Assembly: GCA_934444485.1 (NCBI GenBank)
Contig: CAKSCN010000078.1
Coordinates: 1 to 11,591 of the forward strand
Length of the DNA stretch: 11,591 nt
Source of the DNA: an uncultured Eubacteriales bacterium
GTDB lineage: Bacteria > Bacillota > Clostridia > Oscillospirales > CAG-382
Reading direction: 5' to 3'
The notes under the pieces were generated by a model. It was not told the DNA's origin. It made no database searches and worked only from the letters and a program-made list of their open reading frames with translations. The position numbers and the translations under genes were made by a program. This document shows positions 5,615 to 11,591 of this stretch, in pieces; within the stretch, counting starts at the first letter, position 1, and every line of letters starts with the position of its first letter.

Positions 5615-6463
5615 ATTACGGGGGTGTACTTTTCTTGAAAGAAAAGTACCAAAAGACTTTATCCTATAGTAATTTAGAGGCAGTACCGCACGACATCGTC
5701 GAGGACTCCGTCGTGAAATGAGGAAGACTCATCTTATCCGAGGTCGGAGCGTTTAAGCTCGGCAACGCCTCGCTCAAAGGGGAGATTGGCATCAGGCTTT
5801 GTGGGGACTTAATCCGAGGTTCTGCCGTTCCCGAAATTTGTACCTCACTCCGTTCGACGACAAATTGCGGAAAGATGAGCTTTTGGGGTGGTGCCTGACT
5901 CGAGGTTCGCATTTTCTCTCGGGTGTTGCATGGAGGTAGCGGAGCTACCGAGGCTCCCCTGTGTAACCGGTTGCAAAGCAACCTCTGGAGCTGTCACGAC
6001 GCAGTCGTCGGACTGAGGGACTGTCGGATAAGAACTTTCTCCATGGGAAATTCAGTGAAAATCAAGCTTTATTGAGAGTACGTAGCTCGAGGTTGGCACT
6101 CTCTCCATGGTATACCGTAGGTAACGGGCTTGACGAGCATATATGCTCTGTTCCGCATGAATCGCACACAAGATTATCGTTTCCGCACCGTAGAGAACCG
6201 ACAAACGATTAAGAAAATGCGAATTACCCGAGGTCGGCGATTATCGATGCTTTCGGAACGAGCAAGCCCGTTCCCTACAAAACGCCAAAAAGGTTTTGTA
6301 TAATCGTACCACCTCAAACACCAACACCCTCGGCAAAAATCCGCTCTCCTTTTATCGCACAGCCTCAAACTCCGCACCGTATAACTATTGAAGAAAAGCG
6401 CAGCTTTTCCACCCCAATTCTCCATTTTCCACTTTCAATTCTCAATTTGAACGCACGGCGTTC
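5615..6463 (-). repeat. Interspersed mosaic repeat, copy B
   Basis: This is an inverted, longer version of copy A with extra modules. It has an 11-bp perfect hairpin (5626-5649), the TATAGTAATTTAGAGG core, the GAGGACTCCGTCGTGAAAT block, and mini-hairpins GGTAGC-GGA-GCTACC (5935-5949), GGTTGC-AAA-GCAACC (5969-5983) and ACGAC-GCA-GTCGT (5996-6008). Further along are the palindrome GAGCATATATGCTC (6135-6148), a GGAACG/CGTTCC hairpin (6255-6274), a segment closely matching copy D (6190-6373), AAAAGC-GCA-GCTTTT (6394-6408) and GAACGC-ACG-GCGTTC (6449-6463). It fills the 900-bp gap between pgeF and the exporter operon. The short frame at 6174-6425 inside it does not look like a gene. Confidence 0.82.
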
Positions 6464-6465
6464 GT

Positions 6466-8352
6466 TTAAGTCGCAAACCCTGCGTACTGCGTTTTATAGA
6501 GGTCGTAGTAGAAGCCTTTCTTTGCGAGAAGCTCGTCGTGGCTTCCCGACTCTGCGACCTTGCCGTCGGCGACGACGATTATCATGTCTGCGTCCTTTAT
6601 CGTGGAAAGCCTGTGAGCGATAATGAGGCTCGTTCTGCCTTTCATAAGCTCGATCATCGCCTCCTGTATGTGCATCTCGGTTCTGGTATCGACCGATGAG
6701 GTCGCCTCATCAAGAATGAGAATCTTGGGGTCGGCGAGAACCGCACGTGCTATTGCGAGAAGCTGACGCTGACCCTGGCTTAAGTTGCTGCCCGACTCGG
6801 CAAGCTCGGTGCTGTAGCCGTCCGGCAGTCTCTCGACAAAAGCGTCGGCGTTTGCGGTTGCTGCGGCTTTCACGACGTCCTCATGCGACGCCGACTCGTT
6901 TCCGTAGAGGATATTGTTCTCGATGGTGTCCGAGAAGAGGACGGTGTCCTGAAGCACGATTGCAATATTGCGGCGAAGAGACTTCTTGGTTATCTCGGTG
7001 ATGTTGCGTCCGTCAAGGAGAATTTCGCCGCCGTCTATCTCGTAGAAGCGTGTGAGAAGGTTTGCGACGGTGGTTTTGCCTGCGCCGGTCTTTCCGACTA
7101 TCGCTATTTTCTGTCCGGGCTTTACCTTGAGGTTGAAGTCACGGAGCACCGGTTCGCCCTCGACGTAGGAGAACTCGAGGTTGTTGAACTCAAGCGCACC
7201 GACGACGCCGTTTTCGGTAATGTCGTATGTACCCTCGTCAATCTCGGACGGGGAGTCCATTATCTCGAAAACTCTCTCCGCACCTGCGACTGCGGTCTGA
7301 ATCGAGGCATACTGGTTCGCTATTTCGTTGATAGGTCTTGTGAACTGCTTCGAGAGCGAGATGAACGCCTGTATTACGCCGACCGAAATTGCGCCGGGCG
7401 TACCGTAGGTCTTGATTGCAAGGTAGCCTCCGGCGGCGGCAACGCAGAGATAGCCTATATTTCCGATGACGTTCATGAGAGGTCCCATGACGCCGCCGAA
7501 GATGTTCGCCTTTATGCCGACACGGCGCATTCTCGTGCTGATATCGGTGAAGTCACGCACCGCAGTCTTTTCTCTGCCGAAAGCGATTACGGTTTTGTAG
7601 CCCGAGACCATTTCCTCGACCTCGCCGTTAAGCTCTCCGAGAATTTCCTGCTGCGCCTTGAAGTACTTGCGCATGAACTTTGACATATACATCGACACAA
7701 ATATTGTGAGCGGTATCGTGACCATGCTCACAAGGGTAAGCAAGGGGCTGTACCAAAGCATGATAAAGAGCGTGCCGACTATGGTGATGACTCCCGAAAA
7801 GAGCGAGCCTATCGACTGCGAAATCGTCTGCGAGATATTCTCAACGTCGTTGGTCATGCGGCTCATAAGGTCGCCGTGCTGATGAGTGTCGGTGAACCTT
7901 ATGGGGAGGTAGGATATCTTTTTGAAGAGGTCCTTTCTCATTACATACACCGTTGACTGCGAGAGCTTTGCGGCGTAGATGTTCTGCAAATACGTCAGAA
8001 GCGACGACATACCGTAGGTAAGCGCCATGAGGACAAGAACCGTTCCGAGAGTGCCGAAGTCAACTCCGACCTTGCCCGAGCCGAAATCGACCGACAGTGC
8101 GTCTATTGCTTTCTGCTGGAGAACGGGACCGGCAAGGTTCAAGAGCGTCGTGAAAATCATGACGAACAGCAGTCCCACAACGAGATACTTGCTCGAACCT
8201 ATATATTTTATGAGCTTTACGACTGTTTTTTTCATGTTCTTCGGCTTTTCACGGGTCATCATCGCACCGTGAGGACCGCCGGGACCTCTGCGCCCCGGAC
8301 CGAAGCCGCCTGCCTGACGGTTTGCGCCGTCTCTTTTGGGCTGATTATTCAT
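6466..8352 (-). CDS. ABC exporter half-transporter, catalytic-site subunit
   Basis: This 628-residue half-transporter probably pairs with the 576-residue partner in the cytoplasmic membrane for multidrug or lipid-like export. Residues 1-35 form a Gly/Pro/Arg-rich tail (GGFGPGRRGPGGPHG). The six-helix membrane domain covers about 45-350 and the nucleotide-binding domain 385-625. Walker A is GKTGAGKT (420-427), Q-loop Q468, Walker B ILILDE with catalytic E549, D-loop SSVD and H-loop H580. The signature is LSQGQ (524-528) instead of LSGGQ, as in the TM288-like subunit of heterodimeric exporters. Thus its Walker motifs plus the partner's LSGGQ form the competent ATP site. The ATG follows AAAGGAGG and overlaps the partner's stop by 8 bp, indicating coupling. 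A 6-3-6 mini-hairpin begins two bases past the stop, without a T tract. The substrate cannot be predicted. Confidence 0.95.
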   Translation of the reverse strand: MNNQPKRDGANRQAGGFGPGRRGPGGPHGAMMTREKPKNMKKTVVKLIKYIGSSKYLVVGLLFVMIFTTLLNLAGPVLQQKAIDALSVDFGSGKVGVDFGTLGTVLVLMALTYGMSSLLTYLQNIYAAKLSQSTVYVMRKDLFKKISYLPIRFTDTHQHGDLMSRMTNDVENISQTISQSIGSLFSGVITIVGTLFIMLWYSPLLTLVSMVTIPLTIFVSMYMSKFMRKYFKAQQEILGELNGEVEEMVSGYKTVIAFGREKTAVRDFTDISTRMRRVGIKANIFGGVMGPLMNVIGNIGYLCVAAAGGYLAIKTYGTPGAISVGVIQAFISLSKQFTRPINEIANQYASIQTAVAGAERVFEIMDSPSEIDEGTYDITENGVVGALEFNNLEFSYVEGEPVLRDFNLKVKPGQKIAIVGKTGAGKTTVANLLTRFYEIDGGEILLDGRNITEITKKSLRRNIAIVLQDTVLFSDTIENNILYGNESASHEDVVKAAATANADAFVERLPDGYSTELAESGSNLSQGQRQLLAIARAVLADPKILILDEATSSVDTRTEMHIQEAMIELMKGRTSLIIAHRLSTIKDADMIIVVADGKVAESGSHDELLAKKGFYYDLYKTQYAGFAT

Positions 8353-10075
8353 TGCCGTCGTCCTCCTTTCTCATCTGGGAATCGTAGATATCACGGTAAA
8401 CCGAGCTTGTTTTGAGAAGCTCGTCATGCGTGCCGCACGCCGCAACCTCGCCCTTGTCGAGGACGATTATTCTGTCTGCGTTCATGACGCTCGCTATTCT
8501 CTGCGCTATGAGAATTACCGTCGTTCCGGCGAGGTCGTCCCTGAGCGCCTTTTGCAGACGTGCCTCCGTGCCGAGGTCGAGAGCCGAGGTGCTGTCGTCG
8601 AAAATGAGAACCTCCGGGCGCTTCATTATGGAGCGTGCTATAGAAAGTCTCTGCTTCTGACCGCCCGACAGCGACGCACCCTTTTCGCCGATGACGGTGT
8701 CGTAACCCTCATTGAACGAGGTGATGAAGTCGTCCGCCTGCGCTATTCTTGCGCACTCACGCACCTCTTCGTCGGTGGCGTCCGCTTTGCCCCAGCGGAT
8801 ATTGTCGGCGATTGTTCCCGAGAAAAGCTCGCTCTTCTGCAAAACGTAGCCGACCTTGGAGCGGAGCGAATCGAGGGTAAAGTCCTTGACGTCGCGTCCG
8901 TTTACGAGTATCTCGCCTCCGTTTGGATCGTAATATCTTGCGATAAGGCTTACAAGCGAGGTTTTGCCGGCACCCGTCGAACCGAGAATTGCGACTGTCT
9001 CGCCCTTCTTTATCTCGAGGTTCACGCCGCAAAGAACGGGTCTGCCGCTTGAGCCGGGGTAGCTGAAGTCAACGTCCCTGAACTCGATTTTGTCGATACT
9101 GCCGTCAAGCTCCGCTTCTCCGCTTGCGATAACGGGGTATGTGTCGAGAACCTCCTCGATACGCTTCGCCGACGCCATCGCACGGGACACCATCTGGAAC
9201 ATCATCGATATCATCATTATCGACATCAGAATCTGCGTTACGTATGTAATCGCCGCCATGACCTCGCCCGCCTGCATCGAGCCTTCTGCGACAAGACCTC
9301 CGCCGACACGGATAATCGCAATGACCGTGAAATTCATCACTATCATTACAAGCGGCATCATGGTCGCCATAATCTTCGACACCTTGTAGGTCATGTCGCA
9401 CAGATCCTTATTCGCCTTGTCGAAGCGGTCTATTTCGTGTTCCTCTCTGACATACGCCTTGACGACTCTCGCACCGGAAATATTCTCTCTCACAACCGAG
9501 TTTACACGGTCGAGCTTATCCTGAACGACGCCGAAGAGCGGACTTGCCTTGCCCATAAAGAACACGACGATAATGAGCTGAATGGGGAGCGACACGAGGA
9601 TTACAAGACCGAAGTTGACGTCGAGCTTGAGTGCGTAGTAGATACTGCCGCCGAACAGGAGAACCGTTCTCACGCACATTCTCAGCGCCATCGAGACGAA
9701 GTTCTGAACCTGGGAAATGTCGTTGGTTATTCTCGTGATGAGAGAGCCGGTCGTGAATTTATCGGTCTGTTCGGGCGACATGAACATAACTCTCGAAAAT
9801 GCGTCGCAACGCAGGTCATTTGCGAAGTACTGAGACGACGCACTTCCGAAGCCTGCCGACGCAACGCCGCACAGACCGCCGAGGACGGCATAGAGAATCA
9901 TTTGCGCTCCGTATATTCCTATCGCCTGCATATTGCCCTTGCCTATGCCCTCGTCGATAATGCTTATCATGAGCTGAGGAAGCTTGAGGTCAACCCACAC
10001 CTCGCCGAACATAAACAGCGGTGCGAGGAGCGCCACAAGCCAATACGGCCTTAAATATTTGAGTATCTTACCCAT
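8345..10075 (-). CDS. ABC exporter half-transporter, degenerate-site subunit
   Basis: This 576-residue half-transporter has a six-helix membrane domain (about 10-300) and a nucleotide-binding domain (325-570). Walker A is GSTGAGKT (365-372), Q-loop Q413, signature LSGGQ (469-473, canonical) and Walker B VLIFDD, where the catalytic glutamate is replaced by D494. The H-loop histidine is replaced by Q525 (LIAQR). These two changes are the known marks of the degenerate site in heterodimeric exporters of the TM287/TM288, BmrC/BmrD and LmrC/LmrD kind. So the protein should bind but barely hydrolyse ATP at its own Walker site and lend its signature to the partner. The ATG has AAAAGGAG nearby upstream. 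The gene starts 42 bp after marR ends and overlaps the next gene by 8 bp. Export of a toxic compound is inferred from the MarR context. Confidence 0.95.
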   Translation of the reverse strand: MGKILKYLRPYWLVALLAPLFMFGEVWVDLKLPQLMISIIDEGIGKGNMQAIGIYGAQMILYAVLGGLCGVASAGFGSASSQYFANDLRCDAFSRVMFMSPEQTDKFTTGSLITRITNDISQVQNFVSMALRMCVRTVLLFGGSIYYALKLDVNFGLVILVSLPIQLIIVVFFMGKASPLFGVVQDKLDRVNSVVRENISGARVVKAYVREEHEIDRFDKANKDLCDMTYKVSKIMATMMPLVMIVMNFTVIAIIRVGGGLVAEGSMQAGEVMAAITYVTQILMSIMMISMMFQMVSRAMASAKRIEEVLDTYPVIASGEAELDGSIDKIEFRDVDFSYPGSSGRPVLCGVNLEIKKGETVAILGSTGAGKTSLVSLIARYYDPNGGEILVNGRDVKDFTLDSLRSKVGYVLQKSELFSGTIADNIRWGKADATDEEVRECARIAQADDFITSFNEGYDTVIGEKGASLSGGQKQRLSIARSIMKRPEVLIFDDSTSALDLGTEARLQKALRDDLAGTTVILIAQRIASVMNADRIIVLDKGEVAACGTHDELLKTSSVYRDIYDSQMRKEDDGNE

Positions 10076-10117
10076 AGTTGTCTCCTTTTATATATGTACG
10101 AAATTTTGTGCCGCAGG

Positions 10118-10579
10118 TCAGTCGGTCTTGCAGTTTATGACCGCTTGGCGCACACGAAGCAGAAGCGTTTTGAGGGTGTCCTGTTCCTCGGGCGAAAGCG
10201 CCTCGACGATTGCCCTCTCCTGAAACTCGAAGACACGGCGCACCTTATTGTCGAACTCACGTCCCTTTTCGGTGATGTAGACTCTCGTCTGCCGTCTGTC
10301 CTTCGCATCGTCACGCCGCAGAACGTAGCCGTCCTCCTCCATTTTGCGAAGCGTCACGCTTATGGTCGGCGGCTTCAGGTGGGTGTAATTCGACAGGTCA
10401 AGCTGGGTCAGCCCGTCCTCGTGGCACAGGCAGAAAAGAATGTTGCGTCCGCTCGGCGTAAGGTCCGGCGGGTCTTTAACGCTCTTCGCCTTACCTCGGG
10501 TTATGTGCGATATATCGCCTATTAGCATATTGAGCGGCATTTCCTCGGGGGAAAGCTCTCTGAATTTTCCGTTTTTCAT
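10118..10579 (-). CDS. MarR-family transcriptional regulator
   Basis: This 153-residue winged-helix regulator is expected to be a dimeric DNA-binding repressor released by small ligands. Helix 1 and the dimer region cover about 12-40. The helix-turn-helix is LTQLDLSNYTHLKPPTISVTLRKM (57-80), followed by the wing (DDAKDRRQTRVYITEKG, 90-106, with the DxRxxR-type pattern usual in MarR) and a C-terminal dimerisation helix. I chose the ATG at 10579 because GGAG precedes it at good spacing. The frame is open 30 codons further upstream, but that extension is low-complexity basic sequence without a good ribosome binding site. It is the first gene of the operon with the two ABC genes. A palindrome overlapping the likely start of transcription suggests autorepression. 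Ligand unknown. Confidence 0.93.
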   Translation of the reverse strand: MKNGKFRELSPEEMPLNMLIGDISHITRGKAKSVKDPPDLTPSGRNILFCLCHEDGLTQLDLSNYTHLKPPTISVTLRKMEEDGYVLRRDDAKDRRQTRVYITEKGREFDNKVRRVFEFQERAIVEALSPEEQDTLKTLLLRVRQAVINCKTD

Positions 10580-10680
10580 GCAAGTCTCCTTTCCTTCGTT
10601 TTTCCGTGCCTTTTCGCTTTTGTTACATTCACACACTCGCTTTCGGCGATTTCCGCTGCGGTTCGGCACACATCAAAAAA

Positions 10681-10714
10681 ATAGTTTACTAACTAACTAT
10701 CTGCTTACAGTATA
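10681..10714 (-). promoter_or_regulatory. Probable promoter and MarR operator of the exporter operon
   Basis: On the minus strand a TATACT -10 box (10709-10714) lies about 130 bp upstream of the marR start; no good -35 is visible. Starting about nine bases downstream is an inverted repeat at 10681-10700: ATAGTT arms around TACTAACT, with an internal perfect TAGTT-TACT-AACTA palindrome at 10682-10695. Its size and AT-rich TAGTT/AACTA arms resemble MarR-family operators, and its position over the initial transcribed bases would block transcription. Confidence 0.55.
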
Positions 10715-10771
10715 CTCCGATTTTGTGAACAAATATACCGTGCCGTGTGATTTTTGGGAGAAAAAGGTTGT

Positions 10772-10988
10772 GAAGCAGAGCTTCCCGAGTGATGTCGTTC
10801 CCTCGGAACGAGTGAAGTTTCGGCTTGCGCCGAAGTGAAGTGTTTTGCTTCGCAAAACGTGATGTTTGCCCTTCGGGCAAGTTGACGTGGAAAAGCTTCG
10901 CAGAGTTGTCAAAGCCAACGGAGTTGACGTGGTCAACTTGAGAGGAAATGTACGCTTCGCTGAGTGCTTCGCACTCACATTTCTCTCC
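10772..10988 (+). repeat. Tandem array of mini-hairpins with triloops
   Basis: A series of short perfect palindromes with mostly 3-nt loops occurs here: GAAGC-AGA-GCTTC (10772-10784), CGTTCC-CTC-GGAACG (10796-10810), TTCGGC-TTGC-GCCGAA (10819-10834), GTTTTGC-TTC-GCAAAAC (10842-10858), TTGCCC-TTC-GGGCAA (10866-10880), a decayed one centred on 10898, GTTGAC-GTG-GTCAAC (10923-10937) and TGAGTGC-TTC-GCACTCA (10961-10977). The last is enclosed by GAGAG/CTCTC arms reaching 10988. The first five centres are 23-25 nt apart and the linkers repeat GTGATGT or GTGAAGT. It lies upstream of the MarR operon. Function unknown. Confidence 0.85.
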
Positions 10989-11025
10989 GCTCTCTACACA
11001 GCGTTTGTGCGTGATTGAATGATGC

Positions 11026-11215
11026 GAAATTTGAGGCTGTGCGATAAAGGGAGAGCGGATTTTTGCCGAGGGTGTCGGTGTTTGAGGTGGTGCGATTATC
11101 TAAAACCTCTTTGGTCTTTTGTAGGGAACGGGCTTGACGAGCATATATGCTCCGTTCCGAAAACCTCCGACAATTGCCGATCTCGTGTAATACGCATTCT
11201 CTCAAACCTTTCCGC
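11026..11215 (+). repeat. Interspersed mosaic repeat, copy D (partial)
   Basis: This segment aligns with the reverse complement of 6190-6373 in copy B over about 185 bp with scattered mismatches. It includes the TTGAGGCTGTGCGATAAA start, the GAGAGCGGATTTTTGCCGA block and the GTAGGGAACGGGCTTG block. A nested palindrome, GAGCATATATGCTC (11139-11152), sits between GGAACG and CGTTCC arms (11125-11130 and 11153-11158). In copy B the corresponding GGAACG/CGTTCC arms lack that insert, and the same palindrome occurs elsewhere (6135-6148). The open frame across it (11019-11219) is not supported as a gene. Confidence 0.82.
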
Positions 11216-11261
11216 CTAATTCCCCGTTTTCTATTCACAACAAAAAAGTGCGAATCTGCAC

Positions 11262-11290
11262 TTGACAAATCCGCACCGATGTGGTACAAT
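11262..11290 (+). promoter_or_regulatory. Strong extended -10 promoter for the antisense RNA
   Basis: TTGACA (11262-11267), a 17-bp spacer and TACAAT (11285-11290) preceded by TGG give a full sigma-A promoter with an extended -10. Transcription would begin near 11297, pointing at the small peptide gene on the opposite strand. No ORF follows it on the plus strand, which suggests an RNA product. Confidence 0.85.
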
Positions 11291-11296
11291 ATAGGT

Positions 11297-11378
11297 GAAA
11301 GAGGCGAACCTTAACGGTTATGCCGCCTCGGATTTATCTGAGTTAAGATAGCCCGATCTTGGCAGTGGGGGCTATCTT
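11297..11378 (+). ncRNA. Putative antitoxin/antisense RNA convergent with a small peptide gene
   Basis: This is the expected product of the strong promoter at 11262. Its 5' end folds into a composite hairpin: outer stem GAGGCG/CGCCTC (11301-11306, 11324-11329) and inner AACC/GGTT (11307-11310, 11316-11319). A second hairpin with a 10-bp perfect stem (AAGATAGCCC/GGGCTATCTT, 11345-11354 and 11369-11378) overlaps the stop codon of the peptide gene and could stop both convergent transcripts, as in par/fst-type loci. No T tract follows, so the 3' end is uncertain; the RNA could run to the T-rich site near 11571-11576 and cover the whole peptide gene. Confidence 0.6.
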
Positions 11379-11467
11379 ACTGTTTGCACAGGAAGTGCAA
11401 ATGAAAAAATGTAAAGCACGATGATAACGGCTATAGCCAGTTTCCATATGCGTTCGTATTTCTTCAT
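11372..11467 (-). CDS. 31-residue hydrophobic peptide, probable type I toxin
   Basis: The peptide starts MKKYERIWK, has one membrane-spanning stretch (about residues 9-25, LAIAVIIVLYIFSFAL) and ends PVQTVR. A perfect AGGAGGTGA ribosome binding site lies just upstream of the ATG, with a CCGATT-TTG-AATCGG hairpin immediately before it that could mask ribosome entry. The last codons lie inside an inverted repeat shared with a convergent, strongly promoted RNA. This combination (tiny single-helix peptide, structured leader, convergent antisense RNA overlapping the 3' end) is the known layout of Fst/par-like type I toxins of Firmicutes. I do not recognise the peptide itself, so toxin is an inference; a small regulatory membrane peptide is the alternative. 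Confidence 0.68.
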   Translation of the reverse strand: MKKYERIWKLAIAVIIVLYIFSFALPVQTVR

Positions 11468-11481
11468 TGCAATCACCTCCT

Positions 11482-11585
11482 CTCCGATTCAAAATCGGTA
11501 GGGAAGCGACATAACCGCCCAGTTTAAAACTGTTTCAATTCATCCTCTTTCAGCCGGGTATTCGCCCGACTTTTTTATTTTATCA
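11482..11585 (-). promoter_or_regulatory. Promoter -10 and structured 5' leader of the small peptide mRNA
   Basis: The minus strand has an extended -10, TGA-TAAAAT (11577-11585); its -35 would lie beyond the window edge. The transcript would start near 11570 with a 7-bp stem AGTCGGG/CCCGGCT (11552-11571), in which one pair is U-G. On the opposite strand that pair is a C-A mismatch, so the fold suits the minus-strand RNA. A CAGTTT-T-AAACTG palindrome (11520-11532) and the CCGATT/AATCGG hairpin next to the ribosome binding site follow. Confidence 0.5.
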
Positions 11586-11591
11586 CAGTTT

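Noticed and set aside
6174..6425. An 83-codon minus frame and a similar frame at 11019-11219 plus sharing a Cys/Trp-rich peptide, as if a conserved small protein
   Set aside because: Comparing the aligned codons from the shared start to the GGGCTT block, I count eight base changes, all at codon positions one or two and none at position three. The frames also lie wholly inside the interspersed repeat. This is DNA-level similarity, not protein conservation.
4080..6463. Composite transposon carrying pgeF
   Set aside because: Inverted flanks are real, but no transposase, terminal consensus or target-site duplication can be seen, and pgeF is an ordinary housekeeping-type gene.
10772..10988. CRISPR-like array because of regular about 24-nt spacing
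   Set aside because: The palindromic units differ in sequence and only short linkers recur; there are no identical repeats with unique spacers and no cas genes.
11552..11576. Plus-strand intrinsic terminator with a T tract
   Set aside because: The hairpin has a C-A mismatch on the plus strand but a U-G pair on the minus strand, and it lies at the expected 5' end of the minus-strand peptide mRNA. I treat it mainly as that leader's stem-loop, though a role as the antisense RNA's end is not excluded.

Overview
The window looks like a chromosomal segment of a gut-type Clostridia (Firmicutes), perhaps Oscillospiraceae/Ruminococcaceae. The reasons are strong AGGAGG-type ribosome binding sites, sigma-A promoters with 17-bp spacers, tRNAs with encoded CCA, the MarR + heterodimeric ABC exporter layout, and gene gaps packed with short palindromic repeats. 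The lineage is inferred from style, not from a marker gene.

Layout. (1) Positions 1-152 hold the end of an interspersed repeat. (2) Positions 153-3374, all on the minus strand, form a tight gene run read right to left: an 86-residue two-helix membrane protein, a 46-residue one-helix protein with a GTG start, a membrane-anchored PstS-type binding protein, a cytoplasmic SGNH/GDSL hydrolase and UDP-glucose 4-epimerase (galE). (3) Positions 3442-3973 carry two divergently transcribed tRNA genes, Gly(CCC) on minus and Lys(UUU) on plus, each with a near-consensus promoter; the Lys gene has a clear terminator. (4) Positions 4012-6463 hold pgeF (yfiH/ylmD family, minus) between two large, inverted, diverged copies of a mosaic non-coding repeat. 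(5) Positions 6466-10579 are a three-gene minus-strand operon: a MarR regulator and two ABC exporter half-transporters forming an asymmetric heterodimer, with a palindromic operator at the promoter. (6) Positions 10772-10988 carry a string of tiny hairpins at roughly 24-nt intervals, followed by another partial repeat copy (11026-11215). (7) Positions 11262-11585 look like a type I toxin-antitoxin locus: a 31-residue hydrophobic peptide on minus and a strongly promoted convergent RNA on plus.

How it fits together. MarR probably represses its own operon and releases the exporter pair when a ligand is bound. galE supplies UDP-galactose/UDP-glucose interconversion, while the binding protein and its two small membrane partners form an unassigned envelope module with no permease or ATPase beside them. 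The most unusual content is non-coding: a modular repeat family in which small palindromes are swapped and nested, a tandem mini-hairpin array, and the small peptide/antisense RNA pair at the right edge.
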